From Sphingomonas sp. SUN019 (GTDB taxonomy: Bacteria > Pseudomonadota > Alphaproteobacteria > Sphingomonadales > Sphingomonadaceae), in the NCBI RefSeq assembly GCF_024758705.1, contig NZ_CP096971.1, forward strand, positions 3,501,501-3,565,500: a stretch of 64,000 bases of DNA. Reading direction: 5' to 3'. The position numbers and the translations under genes are program-made. The first letter of the stretch is position 1. Each line of letters opens with the position of its first letter. Below, in pieces: positions 18,006-27,011 of this stretch. Below the pieces are notes generated by a model that did no database searches, was not told the origin of the DNA, and saw only the letters and a list, made by a program, of their open reading frames with translations.

Positions 18006-18680
18006 TCAGTCGGACGGCACGGCGGGCTTTGCGCCCGGCACCTGCGGCGGGACCGGAACCAGTTCGTACATGTCGAGCGCGCCGTCGCCCCCGGCGCGCG
18101 ACAGGATCAGCCGCCAGCGAAACGACGATACGCGTTCCACGATGCCGACGATATTCTCGCCCGTGGCCGCGCCATAGCCGCCTCCTTCAGGCTCTCCTGC
18201 GGTGCGGAACGTGCCGAGAAACACCGCCCGCGAATCGCCATCGTCGTAAATGTATCCTTCGGGCAGGTTGGAACCCGTCTGCTTGCTGAACGCCAGCGCA
18301 TCCTTGGCGGGAGCGACGTAGCAGAGATCGGGCGCGAAAGAGGCCACGCCGCGGCGTCCGCCGAGCCGGACCAGGCGGCAGTAATAGGGACCGGGGGGCA
18401 GCGCCGGCAGGGTCTGCGCTGCGGCCGGATCAAGCAGCGGGCCTTCGTCCGAGGCCATGCGGACGGCGCGTCTGGGCAGAGCGGCGCGGGCGCGTGCGAA
18501 GCGATCGTGCAGGCCATCGACCAGCAGTTGATCTCCCTCAACCGCCACCTTGCGCCATGCGCGGTCGGCCTTCGTCGGCTCGATCGCGACCGTGGCCCCC
18601 ATATCGAGCGCGTTGGGCCGCGTGGCGCAGCCGACGAGCGTCGGCCCCAGAAGAGCTAGCGCGATGATGGCGCGATACAT
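18006..18680 (-). CDS. Lipoprotein of unknown function (possibly DUF4893)
   Basis: A 224-residue protein. The ATG at 18678-18680 gives a lipoprotein signal, MYRAIIALALLGPTLVGC, with lipobox Cys18; the open frame upstream has no signal. The mature part includes ADRAWRKVAVEGDQLLVDGL, GPYYCRLVRLG and FRWRLILSRAG. It resembles DUF4893-type proteins, which are frequent in sphingomonads, but I hold that only loosely. It is oriented against pyrB's upstream flank, with 55 bases between them. Role unknown, presumably in the envelope. Confidence 0.7.
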   Translation of the reverse strand: MYRAIIALALLGPTLVGCATRPNALDMGATVAIEPTKADRAWRKVAVEGDQLLVDGLHDRFARARAALPRRAVRMASDEGPLLDPAAAQTLPALPPGPYYCRLVRLGGRRGVASFAPDLCYVAPAKDALAFSKQTGSNLPEGYIYDDGDSRAVFLGTFRTAGEPEGGGYGAATGENIVGIVERVSSFRWRLILSRAGGDGALDMYELVPVPPQVPGAKPAVPSD

Positions 18681-18777
18681 TTCGAATGACTCCCGTGGCG
18701 TGCCCGCCGCCGTGGAAACAGCGCGTGTCCGCCTTACCGAAGGATGACGGAATTTGGTTAACGAAAGGTAAAGCGGA

Positions 18778-19236
18778 TCAGTCGCGCACCAAGGCGTCGA
18801 TCGCGGCCTGCAGGATATGCGCGGCGGCCAGGTTGTCGATCCGTTCGGCGCGTTTGGCACGGCTCATGTCCTGTTCGATCATCACGCGTTCGACCGCGAC
18901 GGTCGACCAGCGTTCGTCCCAAAGCAGCACCGGGCCGAGATCGGAGACGTTACGGGCGAAGGCGCGGGTCGACTGGCTGCGCGGGCTTTCGCTGCCGTCC
19001 AGGTTGATCGGCAGCCCGATGACCAGCCCGACCACCGCCTGCGCGCGGATCAGGTCGGCGAGCAGCGCTTTGTCCTTCTGGAATTTGGTGCGACGGATGA
19101 GGGTGGCGGGGCTGGCGAAGCTCCATCCGGCGTCGCACAGCGCGGTGCCGATGGTCTTGCTGCCGACATCCAGCCCGATCAGCCGTCCGCCGTTCGGCAG
19201 CACCGCGCGAAAATCCGCTGCGGCGGAGGTGATCAT
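18778..19236 (-). CDS. ruvX: Holliday junction resolvase-like protein RuvX/YqgF
   Basis: A 152-residue RNase H-fold protein of the YqgF/RuvX family, linked to 16S rRNA 5' processing and proposed as a resolvase. It contains [15 protein letters not shown] (first catalytic Asp), [26 protein letters not shown] and the terminal [18 protein letters not shown] helix ([15 protein letters not shown]). The ATG at 19234-19236 overlaps the stop of the DUF3089 gene (ATGA). The open frame extends much further upstream but only as a shadow of that gene. Confidence 0.9.
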   Translation of the reverse strand: MITSAAADFRAVLPNGGRLIGLDVGSKTIGTALCDAGWSFASPATLIRRTKFQKDKALLADLIRAQAVVGLVIGLPINLDGSESPRSQSTRAFARNVSDLGPVLLWDERWSTVAVERVMIEQDMSRAKRAERIDNLAAAHILQAAIDALVRD

Positions 19237-20333
19237 CGAGCCGCGAGCCGCCGTGCTGCGTCGGCGCGGACGTTGGCCCAGAACAGGCTGTAGTCGTATA
19301 CATGATAGTTGTTGCCGGGCAGCACGTACGGCCCGACCTCTGGCGGTTCGCCGATCAGCAGGAAACCACGGTCGGCACATCGCGCGCTCACGCGGCCTGG
19401 GGTGATGACCGCATTCGCCAGGTCGCTGGACGGAAAGAGCGTGCCGAGGTTGGCGCTGGCGGGCGCGTCGCCGCCGATTATCCCGGTCAGCGGGTTGGTG
19501 CAGAGGATCGGCGTATCCTTGCGCGGCCGCCCGTCTAAGCCGGTCGTGCGATCGTAGGTGTCCAGCACCAGCGACGGATCGGCGGGTTCGGCGAAACTCT
19601 CCCACGACAGCACGCAGCCGCGCTGATCGGGGGCGGTGCAGGCGGGCATCCCGAGCGCCTTCAGGTCGGTGTCGACCGACACAGGCCAGCCGACCACATA
19701 GGCCGCGACGATGCGTCGTGCGAGCGGTGTGCCGGCGACCTTGTCCTTCAGCAAATGCGTCAGGTGGAGCGCGCCTTGGCTGTGCCCGGCCAGGATGATC
19801 GGACGGGTCGGGCCGACCTGTCGCAGGAAAGATTCGAACGCCGCCTGTACGTCGCCGTACGCCAGGTTCAGCGCGCGGGTGGCGTCGGCGGCGCTGGTCA
19901 GGAACGCGCCGAAGGTCGCTTGGCGGTACCGCGGCGCCCACACATCGCCCGCTTCGTTGAACGCGCTCGCTTGTCCGCGCAGGAACAGCGCCGCGCGGCC
20001 GTTCGCTTCGGCATCGTCGAGCGGGGCGTTCCAGTGATCGTCGGATAGGTAGGAGGTGGGGTGGATGAAGAAGATCGCCGCGCCGTTGCCCGGTTGCTGC
20101 GCCCTGTAGCCCGCGGGCGTCCAGCGGGCGGGGTTTTGCGCGATATCCGGGCGGGCCAACCACATCTTCTGGTCGTCGTAGATCGCGCGCGGAACCGGCG
20201 GTTTCGCCTCGAACGGGGCGGCAGGGACGAAGCGCCAGCGGATGATCTCGTTGCCCCAGATGCGATAGGTGATCGCCCCGGCAAGGACGAGGACGATGAG
20301 GAACGCGACGACGTAGAGGAACTTGCGGGCCAT
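19233..20333 (-). CDS. DUF3089 alpha/beta-hydrolase-like membrane-anchored protein
   Basis: A 366-residue protein with an N-terminal membrane anchor ([17 protein letters not shown], about 5-21). The outer domain has [15 protein letters not shown] and a lipase-like nucleophile elbow [10 protein letters not shown], both typical of DUF3089 proteins. A late [10 protein letters not shown] segment may carry the catalytic His. It is probably a periplasmic esterase or lipase; the substrate is unknown. The ATG at 20331-20333 is chosen because the membrane helix follows directly. It is divergent from gatC (81 bases apart). Confidence 0.85.
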   Translation of the reverse strand: MARKFLYVVAFLIVLVLAGAITYRIWGNEIIRWRFVPAAPFEAKPPVPRAIYDDQKMWLARPDIAQNPARWTPAGYRAQQPGNGAAIFFIHPTSYLSDDHWNAPLDDAEANGRAALFLRGQASAFNEAGDVWAPRYRQATFGAFLTSAADATRALNLAYGDVQAAFESFLRQVGPTRPIILAGHSQGALHLTHLLKDKVAGTPLARRIVAAYVVGWPVSVDTDLKALGMPACTAPDQRGCVLSWESFAEPADPSLVLDTYDRTTGLDGRPRKDTPILCTNPLTGIIGGDAPASANLGTLFPSSDLANAVITPGRVSARCADRGFLLIGEPPEVGPYVLPGNNYHVYDYSLFWANVRADAARRLAAR

Positions 20334-20414
20334 GCCGCGCCCGTGCCCGACCACTCGCTTTCGCGCAACCGCGGGCATTGCGCCGACGCGCCGCGTGGTG
20401 GTAGCGGCGCGGCC

Positions 20415-20717
20415 ATGTCCGTAGATATTGCCACCGTGAAGAAGGTCGCGAGCCTGGCGCGCATCGCGATCGACGATGCCGCCGCCGAGCGGCTCGTCCC
20501 CGAACTCAACAACATTCTCGGCTGGATCGAGCAATTGTCCGAGGTCGATACCGAGGGCGTCGCGCCGATGACCGCGGTGATCCCGAACACGCTTCGGCTG
20601 CGCGACGATGTCGTCAACGCCGATCCGCTGACCGGCGGCGGCATCCGCGACGCGGTGCTGGCGAACGCGCCACAGGCCGAGCACGGGTTTTTCACCGTGC
20701 CGAAGGTGATCGAATAA
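20415..20717 (+). CDS. gatC: Asp-tRNA(Asn)/Glu-tRNA(Gln) amidotransferase subunit GatC
   Basis: A 100-residue protein and the small subunit of the GatCAB amidotransferase, which converts misacylated Glu-tRNA(Gln) or Asp-tRNA(Asn). It begins [20 protein letters not shown] and has the family's [19 protein letters not shown] and FFTVPKVIE ending. The start at 20415 fits the family; a longer upstream frame is coding on the other strand. Its stop shares a base with the gatA start (TAATG). Confidence 0.96.
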   Translation: MSVDIATVKKVASLARIAIDDAAAERLVPELNNILGWIEQLSEVDTEGVAPMTAVIPNTLRLRDDVVNADPLTGGGIRDAVLANAPQAEHGFFTVPKVIE

Positions 20718-22201
20718 TGACCGTTCTGACCGACCTTGGCATTCGCGAAATCCGCGATGGCGTGCGTGTAGGGACTTTCTCTGCGCGCGACGTGGCCGAT
20801 GCGTTCGTCGTCGCGGTCAGCAAGGCCAAGCCGTTGAACGCGTTCCTTGTCGAAACCCCCGATCACGCGATCGCCGCAGCCACGGCGACCGACGATGCGC
20901 GGGCGTCGGGCGAGGTGCTGAAGCCGCTGGCGGGCGTGCCGATCGGCATGAAGGATCTGTTCTGCACGAAGGGCGTGACGACCACCGCGGCCAGCCACAT
21001 CCTGGGCGGCTTCACCCCGCAGTATGAATCGACCGTTTCGCAGAATTTGTGGGATGCGGGCGCGGGGATGCTCGGCAAGCTGAACATGGACCAGTTCGCG
21101 ATGGGTTCGTCGAACGAGACCAGCGCGTTCGGCAATGTCATCAGTCCGTGGCGGCGGAGCGACGGCGGCAACGCACCGCTCGCCCCCGGCGGATCGTCGG
21201 GCGGGTCGGCGGCGGCGGTTGCTGCACGCATCTGCCCCGGCGCGACCGGCACCGACACCGGCGGCTCGATCCGTCAGCCTGCGGCGTTCGTCGGCATTTC
21301 TGGCATCAAGCCCACCTATGGCCGCTGCTCGCGTTGGGGCACGATCGCGTTCGCCTCGTCGCTCGACCAGGCGGGACCGATGGCGCGCGACGTGCGTGAC
21401 TGCGCGATCCTGCTGGAGGCGATGGCCGGGTTCGACGCGAAGGACGCGACGTCGCTCAAGCTCGACGTGCCGCAGTGGGAGGCGGGGCTGAACGCGTCGC
21501 TGGCGGGCAAGCGCGTCGGTATCCCGAAGGAATACCGCGTCGATGATATGCCCGAGGAGATCGAGGCGCTGTGGAAGCAGGGCATCGAATGGGTGAAGGA
21601 TGCGGGCGCGGAAGTGGTCGAAGTATCGCTGCCGCACACGAAATACGCGCTGCCGGCCTATTACATCATCGCGCCGGCTGAGGCGTCGTCGAACCTGGCG
21701 CGCTATGACGGCGTGCGCTTCGGCCTGCGCGATCTGCCCGAGGGGGCGGGGCTGCAGGACATGTACGCCGCGACGCGTGCGGCGGGCTTTGGCGAAGAAG
21801 TGAAGCGGCGCATTCTGATCGGAACTTATGTCCTTTCTGCAGGGTTTTATGATGCCTATTTCACGCAGGCGTCGAAGATCAGGACGCTGATCGCGCGCGA
21901 TTTCGAGCGAGCGTTCGAACAGTGCGACGTGCTGCTGACCCCGACCGCGCCGTCCGCCGCCTTCGCGCTGGGCGACAAGAGCGCCGATCCGCTCGCGATG
22001 TATCTGAACGACGTCTTCACGGTGCCATCGTCGCTGGCGGGATTGCCCGCGATGAGCGTGCCCGGCGGGGTCGACAAGGCGGGACTGCCGCTGGGGTTGC
22101 AGATCATCGGGCGAGCGTTGGACGAGCAAGGCGTGCTGAACGCCGCCCTCGCGATCGAGGAACGCGCCGGGTTCGTCGCGCGGCCGGAGGCTTGGTGGTA
22201 A
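20717..22201 (+). CDS. gatA: GatCAB amidotransferase subunit A
   Basis: A 494-residue amidase-signature enzyme that releases ammonia from glutamine for transamidation. It has the catalytic Lys in [10 protein letters not shown], the Gly/Ser-rich amidase signature around [13 protein letters not shown] and [14 protein letters not shown] (cis-Ser and nucleophile Ser). It also has the GatA-specific [18 protein letters not shown]. It is translationally coupled to gatC and followed by gatB after one base. Confidence 0.98.
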   Translation: MTVLTDLGIREIRDGVRVGTFSARDVADAFVVAVSKAKPLNAFLVETPDHAIAAATATDDARASGEVLKPLAGVPIGMKDLFCTKGVTTTAASHILGGFTPQYESTVSQNLWDAGAGMLGKLNMDQFAMGSSNETSAFGNVISPWRRSDGGNAPLAPGGSSGGSAAAVAARICPGATGTDTGGSIRQPAAFVGISGIKPTYGRCSRWGTIAFASSLDQAGPMARDVRDCAILLEAMAGFDAKDATSLKLDVPQWEAGLNASLAGKRVGIPKEYRVDDMPEEIEALWKQGIEWVKDAGAEVVEVSLPHTKYALPAYYIIAPAEASSNLARYDGVRFGLRDLPEGAGLQDMYAATRAAGFGEEVKRRILIGTYVLSAGFYDAYFTQASKIRTLIARDFERAFEQCDVLLTPTAPSAAFALGDKSADPLAMYLNDVFTVPSSLAGLPAMSVPGGVDKAGLPLGLQIIGRALDEQGVLNAALAIEERAGFVARPEAWW

Positions 22202-22202
22202 A

Positions 22203-23654
22203 ATGAGCGACTATCGTATTCAGGGTGCAACGGGCGAGTGGGAGGTCGTGATCGGCCTGGAGGTCCATGCGCAGGTGACATCGAACGCCAAGCTGTTCTC
22301 CGGCGCGGCGACCGAATTCGGGGCGGAGCCGAACACGCAGGTGTCGCTGGTCGATGCCGCGATGCCGGGAATGTTGCCGGTGCCGAACCGCGAATGCATC
22401 CGTCAGGCGGTGCGCACCGGCATGGCGATCGACGCGCAGATCAATAAATGGTCGCGGTTCGACCGGAAGAATTATTTCTACGCCGATCTGCCGCAGGGTT
22501 ACCAGATTTCGCAGCTTTATCATCCGATTGTCGGCGAAGGTTCGCTGGAGATCGAGGATGGCGACCGGGTCAAGACGATCGGTGTCGAGCGCATCCATGT
22601 CGAGCAGGACGCGGGCAAACTGATGCACGATCAGCATCCGACGCGATCCTATGTCGACCTGAACCGGTCGGGCGTGGCGCTGATGGAGATCGTCAGCCGT
22701 CCCGACATGGCGTCGCCGTCGGAGGCGGGGGCGTATCTGCGCAAGCTGCGCGCGATCCTGCGCTACGTCGGGTCGTGCGACGGCAATATGGAAGAAGGAT
22801 CGATGCGCGCCGACGTCAACGTCAGCGTGCGTAGGGCGGGCGAGGAGCTTGGCACGCGGACCGAGACGAAGAACGTCAATTCGGTGCGCTTCGTGATGGC
22901 CGTGGTCGAGCAGGAGGCGAAACGCCAGATCGGTGTGCTGGAGGACGGTGGCCGCATCGTACAGGAAACGCGGCTGTACGATCCCGATCGCAACGAAACG
23001 CGGTCGATGCGGTCGAAGGAGGACGCGCACGATTACCGTTACTTCCCCGATCCCGATCTGCTGCCGCTCGAACTGGACGACGCGTTCCTCGACGAATGTC
23101 GTGCGTCGTTGCCGGAGTTGCCGGGCGCGAAACGCGCGCGATACGAGGCGCTGGGAATCACGCGCTACAATGCCCACGTGCTGACCGCGGAGGTCGAATC
23201 TGCGCGCTGGTTCGATGCGCTGCTAGATGCTGGCGCGCCCGCGGTTGCCGGGGCGAACTGGATGACCGGCGAGTTGTTCGGCGCGCTCAACCGACTGGAT
23301 AAGCCGATCGAAGAGTCGCCCGTAACGCCCGGACAGGCGGCGGAATTGCTGGCGCTGGTCGCGGACGGGACGTTGTCGGGCAGCCTTGCCAAGCAGGTGT
23401 TCGAGATCATGCTCGAAACCGGCGACGCGCCGGGCAGAATCGTCGAGGAGCGCGGACTGAAGCAGACGAGCGACACCGGCGCGATCGAAGCGGTGATCGC
23501 CGAGGTGATGGCGGCGAACGGCGACAAGGTGGCGGATTATCGTGGCGGCAAGGACAAATTGTTCGGGTTCTTCGTCGGCCAGACGATGCGCGCGATGGGC
23601 GGAAAGGCCAATCCGGGCGTGGTCAACGACCTGCTGAAGAAGGCGTTAGGGTAA
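22203..23654 (+). CDS. gatB: GatCAB amidotransferase subunit B
   Basis: A 483-residue kinase-like subunit that activates the tRNA-bound carboxylate. GatB motifs are [42 protein letters not shown] (in part), [14 protein letters not shown] and KNVNS. A C-terminal YqeY-like tail ends [13 protein letters not shown]. The gene order gatC-gatA-gatB, with 1 base or less between genes, means a single operon. A hairpin overlaps the stop region. Confidence 0.98.
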   Translation: MSDYRIQGATGEWEVVIGLEVHAQVTSNAKLFSGAATEFGAEPNTQVSLVDAAMPGMLPVPNRECIRQAVRTGMAIDAQINKWSRFDRKNYFYADLPQGYQISQLYHPIVGEGSLEIEDGDRVKTIGVERIHVEQDAGKLMHDQHPTRSYVDLNRSGVALMEIVSRPDMASPSEAGAYLRKLRAILRYVGSCDGNMEEGSMRADVNVSVRRAGEELGTRTETKNVNSVRFVMAVVEQEAKRQIGVLEDGGRIVQETRLYDPDRNETRSMRSKEDAHDYRYFPDPDLLPLELDDAFLDECRASLPELPGAKRARYEALGITRYNAHVLTAEVESARWFDALLDAGAPAVAGANWMTGELFGALNRLDKPIEESPVTPGQAAELLALVADGTLSGSLAKQVFEIMLETGDAPGRIVEERGLKQTSDTGAIEAVIAEVMAANGDKVADYRGGKDKLFGFFVGQTMRAMGGKANPGVVNDLLKKALG

Positions 23655-23673
23655 GGAATTTCAGTTTCCTTAC
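23651..23673 (+). terminator. Hairpin at the end of gatCAB
   Basis: GTAAGGAA (23651-23658) pairs exactly with TTCCTTAC (23666-23673) around a 7-base loop. It includes the gatB stop codon. No run of T follows, so it is not a classic intrinsic terminator, but its place at the end of the operon suggests a role in transcript ending or stability. Confidence 0.45.
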
Positions 23674-23739
23674 CGTCGGCATCTCTTGACAGGCTGACCA
23701 CCAAGTGGCTCCTTATCCCCTCGAATCGGGGGGATAACA

Positions 23740-24132
23740 ATGAAAATTCTATGGGTTGCGCCATTGTGCGCAGCGCTAGTCGCGTGCGCGACCGCGGTCG
23801 CGCCGGTCGACCAGCGCAACAGCGCGCTGACGCAAGGTAATGTCCAGCTGAACTTGCAGGTGGGGCAGACATCAAAGGCTGAAGTGCTCGAAAAGTTCGG
23901 TTCGCCAAACATCACGACGCGGGACGGCGCGGGGCAGGAGGTCTGGAGCTATCAGCGGATGGCGACGGTATCTCAATCCAGTTCATCGTCTAGCTATTGG
24001 ACGATCCTTCTCACCGGCGGCGGCAGATCGGCGGACGGATTTTCGCAAACGTCGCGGACGATGACCCTGATCATCAAGTTCGACAAATCTGATGTGGTCG
24101 CGGACTTCCGTAGCCGCACCAGTGATTTTTAA
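23740..24132 (+). CDS. Small lipoprotein with BamE/SmpA-like features
   Basis: A 130-residue protein with a lipoprotein signal, MKILWVAPLCAALVAC (Cys16), after a GGGGGAT ribosome site. The segment LQVGQTSKAEVLEKFGSPNI (near residues 39-58) is the classic BamE/SmpA-like 'G-x-T-xx-V-xxx-F-G-x-P' pattern, followed by EVWSYQ. A Ser-rich patch SQSSSSSSYW precedes the last strands. It is probably an outer-membrane or periplasmic-facing lipoprotein. It forms a trio with the next two genes; no function can be named. Confidence 0.7.
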   Translation: MKILWVAPLCAALVACATAVAPVDQRNSALTQGNVQLNLQVGQTSKAEVLEKFGSPNITTRDGAGQEVWSYQRMATVSQSSSSSSYWTILLTGGGRSADGFSQTSRTMTLIIKFDKSDVVADFRSRTSDF

Positions 24133-24141
24133 GGGGGATTG

Positions 24142-24741
24142 ATGATGCGCAATATCGCCGCCGTTTTCGTTGCAGGACTGCTTTTCGTCGCTCCAAGTCA
24201 GTCGGAGGCAAAGAAGAAGCCGCAACTGACTCCGATGGAACTGCAGGCGCTACAGTCTCACGAATACGAAACGAGCAAGGAGGTGTTGTTCGCTTCGGTC
24301 GTCAGCGTTTTCCAGGATCTCGGATATCAGCTCGAAAACGCCGACATGCCGAGTGGCTTCATCACGGCCTCAAGCGCCACGCAGAACAAAACCAATTTCC
24401 TGGAGGCTTTTGCGGGTCAGCGATCCAGCGGCAATACCCGGGCGACTGCGTTCGTCGAGGCTATGCCGAACAAGATGGCCCGGGTTCGGCTCAACTTCCT
24501 GAATTCGAAGTCGTCATCGAGCGCCTATGGTCAGCAGTCGAAGAACGACAAGCCGATCCTCGATCCGCTGACCTACAAGGTCGCTTGGGACAAGATCGAC
24601 GAAGCGATTTTCGTGCGGAACGCGACCAATGCCTCAGCGCAACCGGGAACGCCGGCAACGGCGACCGCCTCACCCGCGGCGATCAGCGTCCCAGTCACGC
24701 CCGGAACCAGCGTCACCGTCGTCAACCCGCCCAAGAATTAG
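24142..24741 (+). CDS. Exported protein of unknown function
   Basis: A protein of about 199 residues with signal peptide RNIAAVFVAGLLFVAPSQSEA. Two adjacent ATGs (24142, 24145) follow the strong AAGGGGGA site at 24131-24138; either may be used. The mature part has a conserved-looking VLFASVVSVFQDLGYQLE motif, then a MARVRLNFL strand, and ends in a Thr/Pro/Ala-rich tail (about 165-200). The FQDLGY motif is seen in lipoproteins that accompany SmpA-like ones, so the pair probably work together. Ten bases separate it from the previous gene. Confidence 0.6.
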   Translation: MMRNIAAVFVAGLLFVAPSQSEAKKKPQLTPMELQALQSHEYETSKEVLFASVVSVFQDLGYQLENADMPSGFITASSATQNKTNFLEAFAGQRSSGNTRATAFVEAMPNKMARVRLNFLNSKSSSSAYGQQSKNDKPILDPLTYKVAWDKIDEAIFVRNATNASAQPGTPATATASPAAISVPVTPGTSVTVVNPPKN

Positions 24742-24742
24742 C

Positions 24743-25477
24743 GTGTTCAGCCCGAGCGTCACCCGCCAGAGGCCGATCACCAGATCGCTATGTCGAATGC
24801 TGTTGATTGTCGGTCTTTCGGCGTCGGCGGCGGCCAATGCTTCCGCTCAGTCCGCGGGCGCTGAGGTTGGCCTCGATCAGTCTGCGGCTGGCGAGTCCGC
24901 TGCCGAGCCGACGTATTCAGTGGCCCCACTACGGTTTGAAATCACGTCCGACATCGTCGTTGGACGACGCAAATCGGGTGTGTTTTGCCTTCCGGCAGGT
25001 GACCTTCGCTGGAGCGATGCGGCACCGGACCCTGCGCGCGCCGCCAGTATGCTGGCGCGCGCGCTCCATCGGTCCGGCGTCGACATATCGGTCGACGGTG
25101 ACGATTGGCTCGGGGATAAGCAAAGGCAAGGAGAACTGCGGCTGATCGTCGCGGTGAAGCGCGTTCGGTTGAATGCTTGTTTCCCGCAATGGGGGCCGGC
25201 GAAGCTGACGAGCCGTACGCGCAAATTCAATGGCGAGGGCGTCGCCGAGATTTCATGGCGCGTCTATGACGGAACGTCCCGTAAACGGATCGCTGCGGGA
25301 CACCTCTGCCAGAACCTGCGTATTTCATCGGACCAACTGTCGATGCCCGATGCGATGGCGGAAGGGCTCGCCGGAGCTGCGCCGGAAATCGCGATTTCTA
25401 TCAAGTCGGAAAGACAGCCGGAGACGAAAGGCGTCGCTGAGAACGATTCGACCGTCCCGATATGCCACGAACTCTAG
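24743..25477 (+). CDS. Exported protein of unknown function
   Basis: A protein of up to 244 residues. A GTG start at 24743, two bases after the previous stop, gives a positively charged n-region (TRQRPITRSLCR) before the hydrophobic LLIVGLSASAAANASAQ. The internal ATG at 24797 would give a signal with no positive charge and is less likely. The mature region has FCLPAGDLRWSD and ELRLIVAVKRVRLNACFPQWG, an uncharged-strand pattern with a few Cys. I do not recognise it. Being third in the run, it probably serves the same envelope function as its two neighbours. Confidence 0.55.
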   Translation: MFSPSVTRQRPITRSLCRMLLIVGLSASAAANASAQSAGAEVGLDQSAAGESAAEPTYSVAPLRFEITSDIVVGRRKSGVFCLPAGDLRWSDAAPDPARAASMLARALHRSGVDISVDGDDWLGDKQRQGELRLIVAVKRVRLNACFPQWGPAKLTSRTRKFNGEGVAEISWRVYDGTSRKRIAAGHLCQNLRISSDQLSMPDAMAEGLAGAAPEIAISIKSERQPETKGVAENDSTVPICHEL

Positions 25478-25680
25478 CGCCAGCGGCCGGTCTCCATCCA
25501 GCGGAGCAGCGGTTTCAACGGGGTGATCCAGACGATGCCGGTGACGAGGTAGAAGACGAGTTGCGCCAGCCAGTGCCAGCCGCCGATCGTGCCCGAGAAA
25601 CTGACGATCGCGATGCACCACAAGGCGATCAGCAGCAGGATCGCGAGCATTCCCGCGGGTTTGCGCCAGGTTGGCGTCAT
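25474..25680 (-). CDS. DUF2842 small membrane protein
   Basis: A 68-residue protein with two membrane helices (AGMLAILLLIALWCIAIVSF and LAQLVFYLVTGIVWITPL region) and the ending PLKPLLRWMETGRW. This WxxP...GWHWLAQ...PLKPLLRWM layout is that of the DUF2842 family of alphaproteobacteria. The ATG at 25678-25680 overlaps the stop of the cyclo-ligase gene (ATGA), so it is co-translated with it. Function unknown. Its end overlaps the convergent exported-protein gene by 4 bases. Confidence 0.8.
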   Translation of the reverse strand: MTPTWRKPAGMLAILLLIALWCIAIVSFSGTIGGWHWLAQLVFYLVTGIVWITPLKPLLRWMETGRWR

Positions 25681-26219
25681 GGGGTGATCCATTCGATTTC
25701 GGTGGCGATCGCGTGAAGCGCGACGTCCCAGGGGTCGGTCGGGACTTCGCCCACTTCCTGTACGCTCCAGGCGACGCCGATACGATGTGCGTCTGGAAAG
25801 CGGGTGAAGGCGCGGTCGTAATAGCCTGCGCCCTGACCGAGTCGACCCAGACGTCGATCGAACGCGATGAGTGGCGTCAGCACGATGTCGGGGGCCAGTT
25901 CCTCGGCGCTTTCGGCGGGCTGATGCAATCCCATTGGCCCAGCGACCAGAGCGGCCTCCGTATCCCATGCGAGAAAGCGCAATGGGGCGGTGCGGTCGGT
26001 GACGTGAGGCAATGCGATGACGCAACCGGCCGCGACGGCGGCACGGGCGAGGGGAGTCGGGTCGGCCTCTCCGCGAACGGGCACGTAGCTGGCCACGGTC
26101 AGCCCGCGCGAAAGCATCGCGAGGTAAGTATCTGAAACGATGATATCGGGGTGCGGCGATGCGGCGAACGCCTCGCGCGCGGCGCGGCCCGTGACGCGGA
26201 TCGTCTCCTTATTGGTCAT
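25677..26219 (-). CDS. 5-formyltetrahydrofolate cyclo-ligase
   Basis: A 180-residue enzyme converting 5-formyl-THF to methenyl-THF with ATP. Family motifs are LPHVTDRTAPLRFLAWD, DIVLTPLIAFDRRLGRLGQGAGYYDR (key part GQGAGYYDR) and IGVAWSVQ. The ATG at 26217-26219 (MTNKETIRVTGR) is chosen: a slightly longer frame would run into the 6S RNA stem. In many proteobacteria this gene (ygfA/fau) lies directly behind the 6S RNA gene, as here. Confidence 0.93.
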   Translation of the reverse strand: MTNKETIRVTGRAAREAFAASPHPDIIVSDTYLAMLSRGLTVASYVPVRGEADPTPLARAAVAAGCVIALPHVTDRTAPLRFLAWDTEAALVAGPMGLHQPAESAEELAPDIVLTPLIAFDRRLGRLGQGAGYYDRAFTRFPDAHRIGVAWSVQEVGEVPTDPWDVALHAIATEIEWITP

Positions 26220-26221
26220 GG

Positions 26222-26390
26222 GGTGTGGCGGGACCACCGTGGCCGTGTGCAAGAATATCCTCTGACGCTTGTAACGTCAGGTGGGAACCATGTGCGTCGG
26301 ACCAGGATCCGGGCAGGGACAGCCCCCATGGAAGATGAATAGCCTCAGGGATGTTCGCTCGCTCGTACCGGGCAGTACCCGCCACCACCA
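26222..26390 (-). ncRNA. ssrS: 6S RNA (ssrS)
   Basis: The space between zapA and the formyl-THF cyclo-ligase gene is where proteobacteria keep 6S RNA, and the sequence folds accordingly. The closing stem pairs GTGGCGGG (minus strand, 26385 to 26378) with CCCGCCAC (26232 to 26225). The inner region has ATCCCTGAGGC-like and GGGGCTGTCCCTGCCCG-like segments on the 5' arm, and a terminal-side hairpin CTGACG-TTACAAG-CGTCAG (minus strand, about 26280-26262). The length of about 165 is normal. 6S RNA binds sigma70 RNA polymerase and tunes transcription in stationary phase. Exact ends are estimates. Confidence 0.82.
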
Positions 26391-26392
26391 AT

Positions 26393-26701
26393 CTAGGCGT
26401 TCCCGACGCTTTCCTCAAGAGCGATGGCGAGCGCTTCGAGCCTTACCGCCAAACGGTCGAGCGTCGCGTCGTCGACCGAGCGTGGTTGAATGGCAGCGGC
26501 CTTGGCATCGGCTAGGTCATCGGCCAGCATCAGCGCCATCAACAGCATCTCTCGCACGGTGCCCGCATTGCCCGCGGCCTTTTGCGCATCGGGAAAGCGT
26601 TCGGCGAGCATCGCACCGAGCATTTCGAGCCGCGATTCCTCGCCATCGCGGCAGGCGACGGGATATTCCTGATCGCCGATCTTGAGCACCACGCGTCCCA
26701 T
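26393..26701 (-). CDS. zapA: Cell division protein ZapA
   Basis: A 102-residue protein of the ZapA family, which bundles FtsZ at the division site. The N-terminal part VVLKIGDQEYPVACRDGEESRLEML (shown in part: KIGDQEYPVACRDGEE) is typical, and the C-terminal half is a coiled-coil helix (MLLMALMLADDLADAKAAA ... LDRLAVRLEALAIALEE). It sits upstream of 6S RNA in the well-known zapA-ssrS-cyclo-ligase arrangement. It is coupled to the small gene upstream (stop and start overlap at 26699-26703). Confidence 0.92.
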   Translation of the reverse strand: MGRVVLKIGDQEYPVACRDGEESRLEMLGAMLAERFPDAQKAAGNAGTVREMLLMALMLADDLADAKAAAIQPRSVDDATLDRLAVRLEALAIALEESVGNA

Positions 26702-26886
26702 CAGGCGTCGATCCGGTTCGTGTCCTGACGCGCGACCTGCTCGTCCAGCGCAGCCACTGCGGCGGTCATTGCCTCGTGCAGCGCAGCGTGACGACGGCGC
26801 AACGCTTCATTGTCTTCCAGGCACACGCTGGCGGCGGCCACGATACGGTCGATGGCGGCATCGATACGGGAAGCGGGATCGGCCAT
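26701..26886 (-). CDS. Small coiled-coil protein upstream of zapA
   Basis: A 61-residue protein, nearly all helix, with heptad-like ASRIDAAIDRIVAAA and EALRRRHAALHEAMTAAVAALDEQVARQ. It overlaps zapA by one base and would be made with it. Short helical proteins of this kind often precede zapA in alphaproteobacteria and may act in the divisome (ZapB-like in style), but I cannot assign a family. Divergent from gap (125 bases apart). Confidence 0.65.
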   Translation of the reverse strand: MADPASRIDAAIDRIVAAASVCLEDNEALRRRHAALHEAMTAAVAALDEQVARQDTNRIDA

Positions 26887-27011
26887 ATCCGCGGGGAATA
26901 GGTCGCGCGCGCGATGACGACAAGCCGCTTTAGTACCGTCCCAAGGTTGACGGGTGCGGCGTCAGTCGCGCAAAGGCCGCGGCAAAACGGGGCATGGGAG
27001 AACGTGGCGAC

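Noticed and set aside
19898..22129. A 743-codon minus-strand open frame opposite gatA
   Set aside because: It is antisense to the well-supported gatC/gatA genes, with low-complexity Arg-rich sequence and no recognisable domain.
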